A stretch of DNA of 64,000 nt from Congeria kusceri. Its lineage: Eukaryota > Mollusca > Bivalvia > Myida > Dreissenidae. The stretch covers positions 54,110,410 to 54,174,409 of the forward strand of contig CM051033.1 in the NCBI GenBank assembly GCA_027627225.1, given 5' to 3'. Below are positions 24,065 through 36,190 of the stretch, piece by piece (position 1 is the first letter of the stretch; the number at the start of each line of letters is the position of its first letter). The notes under the pieces were generated by a model that made no database searches, was not told the origin of the DNA, and worked only from the letters and a program-made list of their open reading frames with translations. The translations under genes were made by a program, and so were the position numbers.

Positions 24065-26962
24065 CCATAGTGAGCAGCCCATTGTGGCCTGTTTGTACAG
24101 ATTCCTTCAGGACTCCATCTAGTTCATAATATGTTCTCTCAGTAAACACAACTTCTTCTGGGAAAGTCTCAATATCAATTGGCTCTTTTTTCCATTCAGG
24201 AACAGCCACTTGAGATAGTTCCTTGACCGCATTTCTTTTCACGGTCATGTTCTTCGTCACATATACCAATTTCCTCACAAGGGAAGTGCTCAAGTTTACC
24301 ACCCCATAGGCTGTCATAATGGGTTTGTTATGCTGGGACTTGAAATCATGCCCAAGGGGACATGGGTCAGTTTCCAGACAGTTTCCAATGATGAATCTTG
24401 GACAAACATGCAGTTTTGGGCAATATTCGTTGGTGCAGCCTAGATCCACAATCCAGTCCTCACACACATGTGGCTGTCGACAAGCCAAAATTGTGGCAAT
24501 TTCATGATTACTAAATATTTCAGCTAGACCAAGTTCTTTTGTAATTTTCCCATTTCATTCATCAAGAAAATCATGGCTATGCTTGCACTTATTTCCGAAG
24601 CGGCAATTCCCATATACCATATCCATACATACATGATACTTGTTGCAGGCTTTATTTGTGCATCCCTCTGCTTGTAAATAGTCATTACAGTAAGACATGT
24701 TTGGCATACAAGCAAAAACATGTGTGACACGATTACCTCGTTTTAAAGTAACAAAAAAGTTAGTACATGAGTCGAAATAAGATTCCACATTGACTGTTTC
24801 AAACATACGTGATTTATGTGTAATTTCATTTGGACCTCCACACCCATCCATATGTTTAACCATAAAGGCAAACACATCTGTTGCGATAGGAAGATTTCCA
24901 CTTCCATAGCTTATTCCATTATTAATATCATCTTTCTCTTTCATAATTTTTAGTTTTTCATTAGCATGCTGTTCAATTACTTTGTTTAGTGAGCTTAATA
25001 AATCCTTTATATAGCCTGGTTTTTCAAGAATGATATCACTCTCGTTAGCACTTGTCTGGTTATTTTCTGTTGAGTTCTTTCTTTCACGTTTTCTATTAAA
25101 TTTTTGTAATTCACTTTTAATATCTGGTGCACTGTCTGTCTTTTCCTTTCTTTCATAATGACTGGCATCATGAATATCATCAGCTACAATCTTTGCAGCC
25201 TTCAATATCTTATTTCCTGGCTTTTGATTAAAAGTTATCTTTTTCAGTCCCATTCTGGAAGATTTTTCTCTTCGGGGTTGACTAATTTGCTTACAACTGG
25301 AAGAACTATCGTCACTATCAGTTTTAGAACCATTTGCATTGTCATGATCCTCATTTGTTTCACTAGTTTTACATCTTTCTATATTAGACTGATTGACTTT
25401 ACGTCTTACAATTTCTTTCTCAATAGCTTCTATCTGTTTATTTCTGTTCTGTACTTCTGTTTGACCAGCTCCATGCTTTTGCCTTTCGCGCAGTTTGGGT
25501 TTGTATCTTCTTAGTCTGTTCTGTAAGGTTTTAAGAGAAAGGGTGCCAATATTATCCATTTTAGTATTGTTCTCGACATGGATATTGTGAGTTTTATCAT
25601 CAGAACTCTTATTCATATTTTGTGCTTCGGTTTCTTCTATGTCTGATCCCAACTTCTCAACATCATCTAGTTTTCTCTTATTTCTCTTCTTTCTACTTCG
25701 TTCTCGTTTAACCTTTACGTTGCTATCTAACTCGGTTACATCTTCTTGACAGTAGTCATCGCCCGTTGCACACTCAGTATCAACATCATTACGACTTTCA
25801 GTGTCTTCTTCATTGTCCAACTCACTTCTCTCAACACTTTCCTGTCTCCCATTACCTACATACCTTTTACGTGGATTAAACCTTCCCCTACCTCTATCTC
25901 TAAATCTACCTCTATACATTTTTCCCCTGTCTGGACGGCCCCTTCTGTTATCTCTACCAGTCCTGTCCTCATCATCTTCAGAACAAACCATGCATCTGCT
26001 TTCGTTATTTGAATCAGTGTCATCATTTGAATTTCTATGGCTGTCATTACTGCGTTCATAAAATTCCCTTTCTTTGACCCGCTCTCTACAACTATTCTGA
26101 TTTCCACGCCCTGTGTTTCCCCTTCTATTCATTCCACCTCTTTCAAAACTATTCAAAAAATCAGAAATTCTCTCTTTTAGAACATCATGGCGGTCTGAAT
26201 CATTCTTTGCAGAAGAAACATCGCTGTAGCAACTTTCTAAATCTGAATCGGTATGGGTAGTATAATCGAATTGTTTTTTTTTCATCCCTATAAAGCCACC
26301 ACCTTTTCCATACACAGAGCCTCTTCCACCTCTTCTTCTGAACCTTGACCTTCCACGATCACGCATTCCTCTACCTCTTGCCCTTGCATTATCTCCTTCA
26401 AATGTCCGATATATATGTTGGTTTCTATCTTCTTTATCGTATCTGTTTTTATAAATTGTCACGTCATCTTGATCGCTCTTATCAACATATGTTTCATTCC
26501 TTTGTATTGATGCGTTGTTTGACCTTACTTCATTTGGGTATCCGTTTCTATCTAATGATGTTTCTTTTTGCCTGTTTTGATTTGTTCTATGCGATCTGAC
26601 AGAATACGTTTTTGGTCTGGCTCCATTTTTTGACCTGGATACATTGTGAATGCTGTCATTGCGGTGCATAGCATTCATACTACGTTGATCATTCGGTAGA
26701 TGCCTACCATCTTCTTTTGACCTGTCATCATAGTTACGACGTGCACCCCTGTTTGACCTTTGACCTCTACTACAACCCGGCTCTGACTGAATGCTGTTAA
26801 TACTCAAATTACTGGAGGCACTGTCTAATGACTGGTTTTCAAAAGGCTGTTGGCCATCTCCAGAAGGTTTTGTAAGCATGCCACGCTGATAAACACGCCT
26901 TCCATCCCAATATTCACTGCGGTTTGTTGGTGTTTGGGTGACATTTCCTGGACCAAACATGC
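24065..26962 (-). CDS. PARP copy 1, exon 3: RGG region, winged-helix-like segment, four CCCH fingers, internal TGA
   Basis: The very large exon (2898 nt) starts GMFGPGN after the junction. It has two Arg/Gly clusters (RGRGMRDRGRSRFRRRGGRG and RGRFRDRGRGRFNPRKR), long acidic/Lys-rich parts and a basic KRERSRKKRNKRK. Near the end, LPIATDVFAFMVKHMDG to TLKRGNRVTHVFAC resembles the ZAP winged helix. Finger pair one is CX8CX4CX3H (YCNDYLQAEGC...) with CX7CX5CX3H (CMDMVYGNCRFGNKC). Pair two is CEDWIVDLGC... with CPRFIIGNC.... Between the pairs, HSHDFLDE is followed by TGA and then NGKITKELGLAEIF in the same frame. The ZAP family has an uninterrupted linker here, so the TGA replaces one linker residue. 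Donor GTGAGA. Confidence 0.85.
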
Positions 26963-27168
26963 CTACAAACACAAATAACTTATTGTTTGCGTAAATAGGA
27001 CACAGTCAATAATGATCTTTTCAATGAGGCAGTTCTAAGTCTGACTGTTCAAAACAAGAAATACAATAATATATTAATTTTGTTTGAATAATGCAATTAC
27101 ACATATGGAACTCTATCAATAAGATATCAAAGACCAAAGAATTGTGCATTACATAATAACATAATTAC

Positions 27169-27972
27169 CATATATTGGCGGCGGTGATTGTGGAAAAGGT
27201 GAAGTTGTAGGTGTAAAGCCAAATCCAGCTGGGTTACTTGGGTATCTTGGTTTAGGCTGTTGGTGATTGGGGTACATTGGATATGCGGGGCCAACAGTCA
27301 GTGGCCTACAATAGTATGGTGGGTGTTCTGATCCCATTGCATTATACCAGGGATTATAAGGGGTCATTCCACATGGTCCCCAATACGGTCCCATCAAAGG
27401 CCCACCAGGTGCTGGTTGGAAAGGACCACCTCCTTCTTGGAAACCACTTCCCATATTTGGCTGATACTCATGACTTTGGTTTGAATCATAACCAGCTCCC
27501 TGAGGATTATGGCTGCCTCGTGCATTATTACAATCACTTTTCATATATGGCTGATACTCATGTCCTTGTCTTTGATTATTATCAGCTCTTGTGACTCCCG
27601 GAATGTGGCTCCCTCTAGCATGTGCATTATCACGATCACTTTCCAAATCCGGCTGATACCCATGCCATTCTCTTGGAATAGTATCACCTCGATGACGATT
27701 GTTGCTCATTTGCGCATGTGTATTATTATGAACACCTCGAAATGGTTCATTTCCGCCTTTGTGTGGATTCTGAAGCTCCTCTGTTCCCCCTATTCTTTGG
27801 TCTAAATTATTTCTGTCATGACCAACACGTAGAATGGAGTGGTCGCGACTAGAATTATGTCCGCCTCTATGAGAATTATTGCCCCCACGGACTTGAGAGT
27901 TAGCGTTCTTGTTTTGCTGGTTAATCTTCGCTCTATCTCTAGAATTGCGTCTTCTTTGATTCGTATTCTTTC
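27169..27972 (-). CDS. PARP copy 1, exon 2: disordered N-terminal region
   Basis: The 804-nt exon is fully open between TTTCAG and the donor GTAATT. It encodes an Asn/Gly/His/Arg-rich stretch (RRRNSRDRAKINQQNKN, RGGNNSHRGGHN), three loose repeats of 'G(H/S)EYQP.M.S', then a Pro/Tyr-rich part (GPYWGPCGMTPYNPWYN, PYYCRPLTVGPAYPMYP). No folded domain is evident. This composition is common in RNA-binding, condensate-forming proteins, which is an inference here. Confidence 0.75.
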
Positions 27973-29018
27973 CTGAAATTTAATGTAAAATACAGAACTT
28001 AGGATATACTAGGCAGCTATTTTGAAAGTCGCTGGAAATTCTAATGACTGACATGTTTGAACTCTTAATACAAACATATTTGATGTCTGGTCCCATGACT
28101 ACTGACATTATTTAACTTAACGTACACCTTATTCTAAATAATAAGCAATCTAACTAATATCAAATTATTTTCATTGGTAAATATGTTTGGTTAAGTCGAA
28201 GACTGAGGTTGAGAACTTTTTTAGCCATCGGGCCAGAATATGATGTTCAATGTATCGTAATAAAATGTATTAAAGTGTGACTCTGCATACTTTAACTGAG
28301 CTGTAAAACCAATATAAAAAATCCTCTATCACTAACACTAAAGAAAACGAAGTGTTAATATATTAAAAATGAATGATAGTGATTGAATCGTCCCAGGCGT
28401 GAACGTTCTGAGATAAAGCCTTAGAAATAGAAATAAGTGTGAAAACATTATCTGGGATGAAAAATGATAAAAACAACACTTAAATTATGACCAAATTGCA
28501 CTTAAATGTTGGAGATTACTGAAAGTATTTATATAAAGTAAAACGGATGACTTTATAGATAGATACAGAAACCATTGACAACCAGTTGCATCAATCAATG
28601 CAGTTTAATAACACATTTACATGTAACCTCAAATCTAAAATTATTTGGCGCTGTAGAAATTTACAAATGCTTGAGGCAGTGAATAGCCTGCAACATAATA
28701 AACAGTCATAAAACGCACATTATGTAATGTATAAGTAAGTTTTGTTTGTAGCTAAAACATTATTTATATGAACATTGCGACGGAACAATTAATCTGTATT
28801 ACGTTTAATGATTTTCTGTCAAATAATTACATATCTCTAAAGCGGCTATGGTGTTGTTCTACATTGCGACTTTGCCTCTATATTAATTATTGTGACGCTA
28901 ATTAAATTTTATTATTGTTATAAATACGGCAATTCCTCAAGTATAAAACTATATATTTTAATTTAGTACACATTACATTGGACTTTAAGTGGCAACCAAA
29001 TATCATAAGAGCTCTTAC

Positions 29019-29090
29019 CAGGACCATCGGGACCGGGTGTGGTGGGTCTTCTGTCACCCATGTCATTAACCTGGATCTGCCAACAAGGAT
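29019..29090 (-). CDS. PARP copy 1, exon 1 with start codon
   Basis: ATG at 29061-29059 gives MGDRRPTTPGPDGP and one extra base before the donor GTAAGA. The acceptor of the next coding exon (TTTCAG) joins in phase, giving GKNTNQRRR. The exon is preceded by TTTCTTACAG, so a non-coding exon further upstream is likely. Confidence 0.65.
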
Positions 29091-29104
29091 CTGTAAGAAA
29101 AAAC

Positions 29105-30050
29105 ATGCCCGTCGTGCAAAATCATGTACGGACATTTGAATATTACCCAGAATGTATAGCTTGTCCAAAAACATGTACGGACAAATGAATATACCCAGAA
29201 TTTACAGCTCGTCCAAAATCATGTACGGACAAGTGAATATAACCCAGAATTTATAGCTTGTCCAAAAACATGTACGGACAAGTGAACATTACCCAGAATT
29301 TACAACTTGTCCAAAAACATGTACGGACAAGCGAATATTATCCAGAATTTACAGCTGTCCCAAAACATGTAAGGACAAGTTAACATTACCCAGAATCAAC
29401 AGCTTGTCAAAAGCTTGTACGGACAAGTGAAAGTTACAGATTTTACAGCTTGTCCAAAATCATGTACGGACAAGTGAACATTACATTGAATTTACAGCTT
29501 GTCCAGAATCATGTACGGACAAGTGAATATCACCCAGAATTTACTGTTTTTCACAAAATCATATACGGGCAATTGAACATTACCCAGAATTTACAGCTTG
29601 TCCAAAACCATGTACGAACAAGTGAACATTACATTGAATTTACAGCTTGTCCAGAATCATGTACGGACAAGTGAATATCACCCAGAATTTACTGCTTGTC
29701 ACAAAAACATATACGGACAAGAGAACATTACCTAGAATTCGCAGCTTTTCCAAAATCATGTACGGACAAGTGAATATTACCCAGAATTTACAGCTTGTCC
29801 CAAAACATGTACGCACAAGTTAACATTACCCAGAATTTACAGCTTATCCAAAAACATGTAAGGACAATTTAATATTATCCAGAATTTACAGCTTGTCCCA
29901 AAACATGTACGGACAAGTGAACATTACCAAGAATTAACAGTTTGTCAAAAGCTTGTACGGACAATTGAATATTTCAGAATTAACAGCTTGACCTGAACCA
30001 TGTACAAAAGCGTGAATATTCCAGAATTGATTATATAAAAATTATACGGA
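29105..30050. repeat. 48-bp minisatellite with a palindrome in each unit, just upstream of PARP exon 1
   Basis: About 18-19 units of 'acccagaatttacagcttg' + 'tccaaaatcatgtac' + 'ggacaagtgaatatt'. Each unit contains CTTGTCC ... GGACAAG, a 7-bp inverted repeat around a 10-13 nt loop, so the array could form a row of hairpins in DNA or RNA. It starts within 20 bp of the exon 1 acceptor-like site. Confidence 0.92.
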
Positions 30051-33000
30051 CAAAACAAAAACAGCAATATAAGATTGTACCACCCCTGTGGTTAATTATA
30101 AATTACTTTATGGTTTCCCCGCCCAACATTAACTTGTTTGCAAAAAGTATTAAAAATATTCTTTTTGTATTAAGTTTGGTAGCATGTAATACAACTAAAA
30201 ATACATTATTTAATGACCACTACACATTTATCATATCTGGACATTTTCCAACTTAACAGAACTGTCAGATCTAGTGACAATGACATGTCAAACACAGTAT
30301 CGATATACAGCGGGGGCATTTTCAGAAAATGTAATCTACACGTACCAGTACGTAGAACGTGTTTTCAGTTATGAAATTATATTAAATTACATTAAAAACT
30401 GTCGTCATTTTTGGTGTGTGTTTTCTTTTTTCATGAATTAAAAGTAATTCATTACTGCGTTATAAGTGTAAGTGTACAATAATTGTATATAATGTGTTAA
30501 GTTTGCAAAACATTTAATAATATGTAGCCTATATTGCTCTAAGGTATAAGGTTTAGATCATCCACCTAACCTTAATAATCATTTTAATTTGATGTGCACA
30601 GAATGGTTTCCACTATACATTAATGCGGTAATATTTGAAATAGACACTTCAAAGCATAATTAACGAAATACTAAAGATCATACTTGGATTTGAGTAAATT
30701 AAACTATAGTTCTGCTAAGGCGTATACAATTATGTTTGTTTCAGGTTACATGCCTCACAAAAATTAGAGTAGGTAGGTAGAGATTTATTTAATTTTAAAT
30801 TTTTGATTTGATAAATGGTCAACTTGAAGATTCTAAAACTGAATTAATATTCAAAACATATCAGTAATATACTTAAACATTGTTTATAAGTGGATGTTAT
30901 CAAAACAATACACTTATTTATCCAAAAAACATGTAATTGTTGGACAAAATTACATGCAAAAAAAAATATCTGACAAACCCAATAAAATGTCGGGGCATTT
31001 TTAGGGTAGTTCGGGTCACCTGAAACAAACATTGTTTTTGACGCCTACGCTGGTCGTAAAAAATGTTGAAATACATTGAAATACAGTAGGGCGTATATTA
31101 TACACATCATGTATTCGTTACATGCATATTTATAATATACAAAGCTTTATATTATTTGTGTACACACGTGTGTGTGTGTGTGTGTGCGTGCTTGTGTGTG
31201 CGTGTGTGTGTTTTGTAAATATTTTACACATCTTAAAAACTTAAACCATTGTATTAAGACAACAACTTACCACTCGATATTACACTAGTCCCTTTCCCAA
31301 TTTACAAATCAATAGATAATGCCTACCTTCAAAAGAATGATTAAATCACGAAATTTCAGTGCATTATAACACAGCGCCTCGAATACCAAATTTACCAATG
31401 TCACACACAGCAGTGGCTAGGTTAACCCAATTACATAGTTCACATTATTACAGACTTTAAACTTTTCTGCAAATCAATACTGTAAAATCATGATATACTT
31501 TCTTCAAGTCAATCGATAGAATAAACACGTGTCGTATAAACTTGAGCTAGCTCTATATTATATCGATATTTTCAGATCAATTTATCATAGATTATATTTA
31601 TAGATCGGTTGTTGATCACGAGTGATAGTAACCCCAGTGCAACACATTTGATATTTTAAACAATTTTTGAAAAACAACAACAAATTTTGCCTTGTTGAAC
31701 GTTCAAACAAATAAATCACTTGTAGAAAAGGTTGTTTGATCAATTAAAACTCGATAACATCATCGACTAAAGTCTTTCCTTCGAAGTGAACGCGGAATGA
31801 TACAGTCATGTTTTTCCCAAAAATCTAAGGTCTTTCGATAGCAACGATGTCAACAATAAAATGTAAAGTCCAAATTTTTTAGCAACAATACAGTTTTAGT
31901 CAGAATGTTTCACTTAATAGAAAATAACAGAGAAATAGTATAGATAAAATAAATATGTGATTGTTGGATAAACATCGAGTTTATCATGCTCGGCTTAAAA
32001 CATGGGAGCACTCGGCAAGCCTCGCGATCTTTATCGAACACTCAACATTATAATATTATCTATACATTCGCGGTGCCTAAATTACACGCACCCTTGGCAA
32101 CCGGCTGATCATGCAAACTGAAAAAGGTATAATTTACATTTAAATATAAAGAACGAATACTATAAAATACTTAATTTTCCGGAAAATAAATTAAAGTCGT
32201 TCACTTAATCAACGACAGGCATACATGAGAGTCAAAGCTTAAAGCAGGTCGACAACAACATTTGGATTAGTAATGTTTATTTACAGAGAATTAAGCACTG
32301 TTTAAAACGATGGCTTTGTTTCTATACACACTTGAAATATGTATATATTTTTAATATATTAACAGTGGTAATTTCTCCATCACAAGAAAACTAGTAGCAG
32401 TAAATTCGATATCAATGAAAAATAGATGATGCACCATTACGCTCATGCGCAACATTGATAAGCGTTGTGTAACGTGCTGAAGTTTTTATTGACGTGTGCA
32501 ATTTTTTTAGGTTGAGCTGGAATCCTAGTGGAACGGTGTGTTTTTTTTTGCTTCAATTGTATATATTTTTTGTAGCAATTCCATTAATATAGTATTGCTT
32601 ATAGAAGACTTCATTCGACAAAAAGGGGAATTCGTCTTCCTTTAATATGCGTCTATATTTATGCGAAATACCGTCGATATGCCCTTTCATCATATATGTA
32701 GAAATTGGTTCTAAGTATACAATTAGCATGAAATAAATTTATAAATGACAAGTACGCGTGGTGTCTTAAATTCACGCTACGCTCTTACTTAACTAACTCA
32801 TTGTGTAATATGGTATATCATTTTTCTTTATAACAAGTATTTATCCGAATTTGGATATGTAACTGTATACAGAACACGTGTATGTACAAGTGTCCGTTGT
32901 TTAAATCGCGTAACAAACCGTGGACCCGCTATCAAAGTTATTCTTACAAGAGCTATTAACACAACAGTAACATGTATGCTCCCATTAGGTTAAAAACAAG

Positions 33001-33199
33001 CTTTAAATATAAAGTTCCATGAAAACAGTTGGACAAAGAGAGGGTAAACTATTAAATAACGGCCATGATGGCCAAAAGCTTTCACCTGAATACTAATATT
33101 GACAGAGACCAGCTCTGACGTCAGATGAATGCCATCGCCTGTAAAATGGCCCACATCATACAGATATCTTACTGTTGTCGACCTGGCAATCGACAGATG
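30051..33199. other. Intergenic DNA upstream of PARP copy 1
   Basis: AT-rich. A GT/GC dinucleotide microsatellite lies at 31165-31211. No convincing exon was found; a 5' untranslated exon or promoter of the PARP gene may lie here but I cannot place it. Confidence 0.5.
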
Positions 33200-33445
33200 C
33201 AATAAAGATGCCTGTCCGGACTACTTCTGTAGTTAACCCGGCAATCGACAGGCGCTATACAGATGCCTGTCCGGCCTACTTCTGTAGATGACCAGGCATT
33301 CGACAGGCGCTATACAGATGCCTGTCCGGACTACCTCTGTAGTTAACCTGGCAATCGACAGGCGCTATACATATGCCTTTCTGGCCTACTTCTGTTTCTC
33401 ACCTGGCAAATAAACAGGTGCTATACAGATGCATTTTCAATCGAA
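33200..33445. repeat. ~60-bp minisatellite
   Basis: About four units containing 'gcaatcgacaggcgctat', 'acagatgcctgtccgg', 'ctacttctgtagtt'. GACAGGC and GCCTGTC within the unit are inverted, giving a short stem. Confidence 0.88.
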
Positions 33446-34039
33446 ACTTTTGTGACCAAGAGCAACAACAAGCTATGGGTGATATGGTTACCATGCCCAA
33501 TCACACTTGCATTACATAGACGTTCATCCAATCTCTATAATCACATGATGTTCAACATCCAGCTGAATTGCATATACGGTGTTGTGTTCCTATTTGTACA
33601 GAACAATAATTGAAACAGTAGCAAGTGACAGCAATATAAACACCTGTCAGCGTTACGTTTTTCATTAATTAGGACAAAGTCAATTAAAGGGACTTGTTCA
33701 CAGATGGCCGAATTGACAATTTTGCAACTTTTTGTCACCGATTCAAAAAATAAACGAACAGTGAATACAAGGGAGAAAATAACACTACGTACATTGAAAG
33801 ATACTGTAAACAAACCGTTTCGTTTATGAGTTATAATCAGTTGAAATTGATAAAATTATAAAGCGTTAGTAACGCTAAACGATGGAATAATTTGGAGTGT
33901 TTCTGTTGTTTTCATTGATATTGTTGCCAACACGCGGAACACTTACATAATGCAAATAATGCAGAGTTAATACAGAAATCTGTCATTATAAGTCCATTTT
34001 ACAGTGTTTTCTCACGAAAATTGGGCAATAACTCTAGTG
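33446..34039. other. Intergenic, nothing recognised
   Basis: AT-rich sequence without repeats, splice-bounded exons or known motifs that I can see. Confidence 0.5.
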
Positions 34040-34870
34040 TTCCTAGTCCGATCTCATCGTTTATCGAACTTCGCCGAGATTGTATGGTCATACAAAAACT
34101 GTGCACATTTGGTCAAGATTGAATGTGAAGTCTCTATCGCATCCGTTTGCACTTCGCGCTCAGATGAGATCAAAGCCACTGTTAAGTTTGAAGGATCATC
34201 AAATGAAAACTGTTGGAGAGGGGAAACGGCTAAAATGGCTTATTTTAGATAATTCAATGGCAACTACCCCACAGTTTCTACAGCGATTTGGTTGATTATC
34301 GAACTTAACCAAGATATTGTGCCCACAGAGATTTTCACTAAATTTGGTGAAAATCGGATAAAACTGTTGGACTATGAGAGCAGAAACGGCTAAACAGGCC
34401 AATTTAGATAATTCCAGTATCACTACTCCACAATTCCTGAAGCGATTAGCCTGATAATCGATCTTGGCCAAGATATTATGGTATACCCACTTATATTGTT
34501 ATGAAATTGGTCGGGTCGGATGGAAACTGATGGACTTAGAGGGAGCGGAATAAGTAAAGAGGCTAATTTTAGATCATTCAAGGATCATAACTCCACAATT
34601 CCTAAGGAGATTTAACATTTATCGAACTTGTCCGAGATATTATGCTCACACACTTTTTCGTGAAGTTCGGTGAAGATCAGCTAGATAAATAGAGAGCGGA
34701 AAGGAATGAGCAAACTCCTTGCAGCGGTTACCTCCCTCTTAGTAACCACTACCACCACGAGTTCCAGATTTGAAGTTTTTAGGAGAGAACAATGGGGTAA
34801 CCGACCGACCAACATTAGCAAACAAATATATCCCTCCATCTTCGATGGGGGCATAATTATATAAAAAATC
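34040..34870. repeat. ~140-bp mollusc tandem repeat, block 1
   Basis: About four units with 'cacaattcct', 'gattatcgaact', 'gccgagatattatg', 'aagtttggtgaagat' and 'gagagcggaaac'. The 3' border is 'cgaccgaccaacat' then 'ccctccatcttcgatggggg', a short hairpin end also seen at 45410-45475. The same family fills 42560-44230. Confidence 0.8.
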
Positions 34871-35289
34871 AAGGAGTCATGTACATATCATCGTGATCTT
34901 GTGAAATAATACAATATATTACATTACTTATTAATATAAACTTAGCAAACAAGGTATACAAAACATAAATATAATTTTTTTGACATTTATAAAGAAATGT
35001 GGAGGATTTGAGATATTGTATAAAAATAATTTTATAGAATTTGTGAGTTTTGTATTTGGTAAAAAATTAATGTTTTTTTAACTTAGCGGTTTATCGAAAA
35101 CGCATAACTAAAGTTAAAAATAGTGTACAGTTGTGAGGACTATACACTCGTTAAACAAAACTTGACAAGACAAAAATGTTAAAACCGCAGTAAAGCCGGA
35201 TTTTTTATTTTGCAGATGGGGGTACATGTACAAGCCAATGTTGGTGAAGAAGTATGGAAGTTTCATGTCGATGATCTTAAATGTATGCA

Positions 35290-35925
35290 GTTTGGTGAGA
35301 CTTTGCAAAAATTATATTTTGAGCTCTATTGGCCATTTCGTGCATTGAGGCGGAACAATTTTAATAAGTTTGGTAGAGTAACACTTAACGAACATTTGTG
35401 TGAAAAAATTAGAAAATCTAGGTTTGGAAGAAAATGTAGTTTTGACATAATTCTATTTTTAGCTCTGGTGGCCATCTTGCGCAGTATGGCGGAACCATTT
35501 GCACAGGTTTGGCAGAGGACCATTCAAGGACATTTCAGTAAAGTTTCATGAAGATTGACCATGAAATTTTGAAAATAAGACAGGAATACGAAACTGTAAC
35601 GCAAAATTTATTTTAGCTCCTGGCCATTTCTTGCCGTGAGGCGAAACAATCTGAATAAGTTTGGTAGAGGAAAACTAAATGATCATTTGTGTAAAATTAT
35701 TCTAGAATCTAGCCATAGGTTTAGAAGAAAATGGCGTTTAGACATAATTCTAGTTTAAGCTCTCCCGGCCATCTTGTGCAGTGAAGCGAAAAAATGTCAC
35801 ATGTTTGGTAGAGGACCATCCAAGGAACATTTGTGTAAAGTTTCATAAAGATTGACCAAGAACTTTTGAAAATATGACAGGAATACTAAACATTAATGCA
35901 AATCGTTAATGATATCGCAACGCCC
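35290..35925. repeat. ~250-bp mollusc tandem repeat
   Basis: About two and a half units with 'aagtttggtagagg', 'aacatttgtgtgaaa', 'gaatctaggtttagaagaaaatg', 'ggccatcttgcgcagt' and 'aggaccatccaaggaaca'. The frame at 35210-35551 is produced by this repeat and is not a gene. Confidence 0.8.
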
Positions 35926-36149
35926 GCCCGCCCGCACAACCGACAGGTTTTCGCTCATCTATTAGCCGATAGTTTTCGTTGAAAAATCCGGCTAAAAATT
36001 GGAAACTGGTAAGTTTTCACTTGATAAAGAATATACCCTGGGATCATATCTACATTACCTAAAATGGACTGAAACTTGTTACAGGTTTAACTTAGTGCAG
36101 ATTTCGACCTTAACGTGTGTCAGTCGGTCCGTGACCTGTGATTTTTTGC

Positions 36150-36190
36150 TTGGACCGGTTGTCTTAGAAGGACGACCGGTCCGGTGACCA
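36150..36190. other. GC-rich hairpin
   Basis: GGACCGGTTGTC (about 36154) pairs with GACGACCGGTCC (about 36170-36181) around a short loop. It stands out against AT-rich surroundings. Function unknown. Confidence 0.5.

Larger units (their letters stand above)
15257..29061 (-). pseudogene. PARP12/ZC3HAV1-like gene (CCCH fingers, WWE, ADP-ribosyltransferase) with one in-frame TGA
   Basis: Nine coding exons on the minus strand join in phase: 29061-29019, 27972-27169, 26962-24065, 23868-23666, 22957-22748, 21067-20871, 19934-19811, 16817-16720 and 16058-15257. Read through, they give 1792 codons before the stop: a disordered RGG-rich N-terminus (about 1-900), a winged-helix-like segment, four CCCH fingers in two pairs, a fifth finger, two WWE segments and a PARP catalytic domain, then a Ser/Thr/Pro tail. 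This is the PARP12/ZAP layout; those proteins bind RNA or ADP-ribosylate targets in antiviral responses (family knowledge). Codon 1085 is TGA (24557-24555), between fingers 2 and 3. Everything else is open, so the allele may be a recent null, a polymorphism or an assembly error. It is much longer than human PARP12 (about 700 aa). An upstream 5' exon is possible. Confidence 0.85.

Noticed and set aside
24319..26599. Several plus-strand frames across 24.3-26.6 kb
   Set aside because: Antisense shadows of the large PARP exon on the minus strand.
29105..30050. CRISPR-like array of regularly spaced palindromic repeats
   Set aside because: The whole 48-bp unit is repeated without unique spacers and the context is an animal gene; it is a minisatellite.
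35210..35551. 113-aa plus-strand frame
   Set aside because: Built from a mollusc tandem-repeat unit that recurs just downstream and at 21.4-21.9 kb; no splice or homology support.
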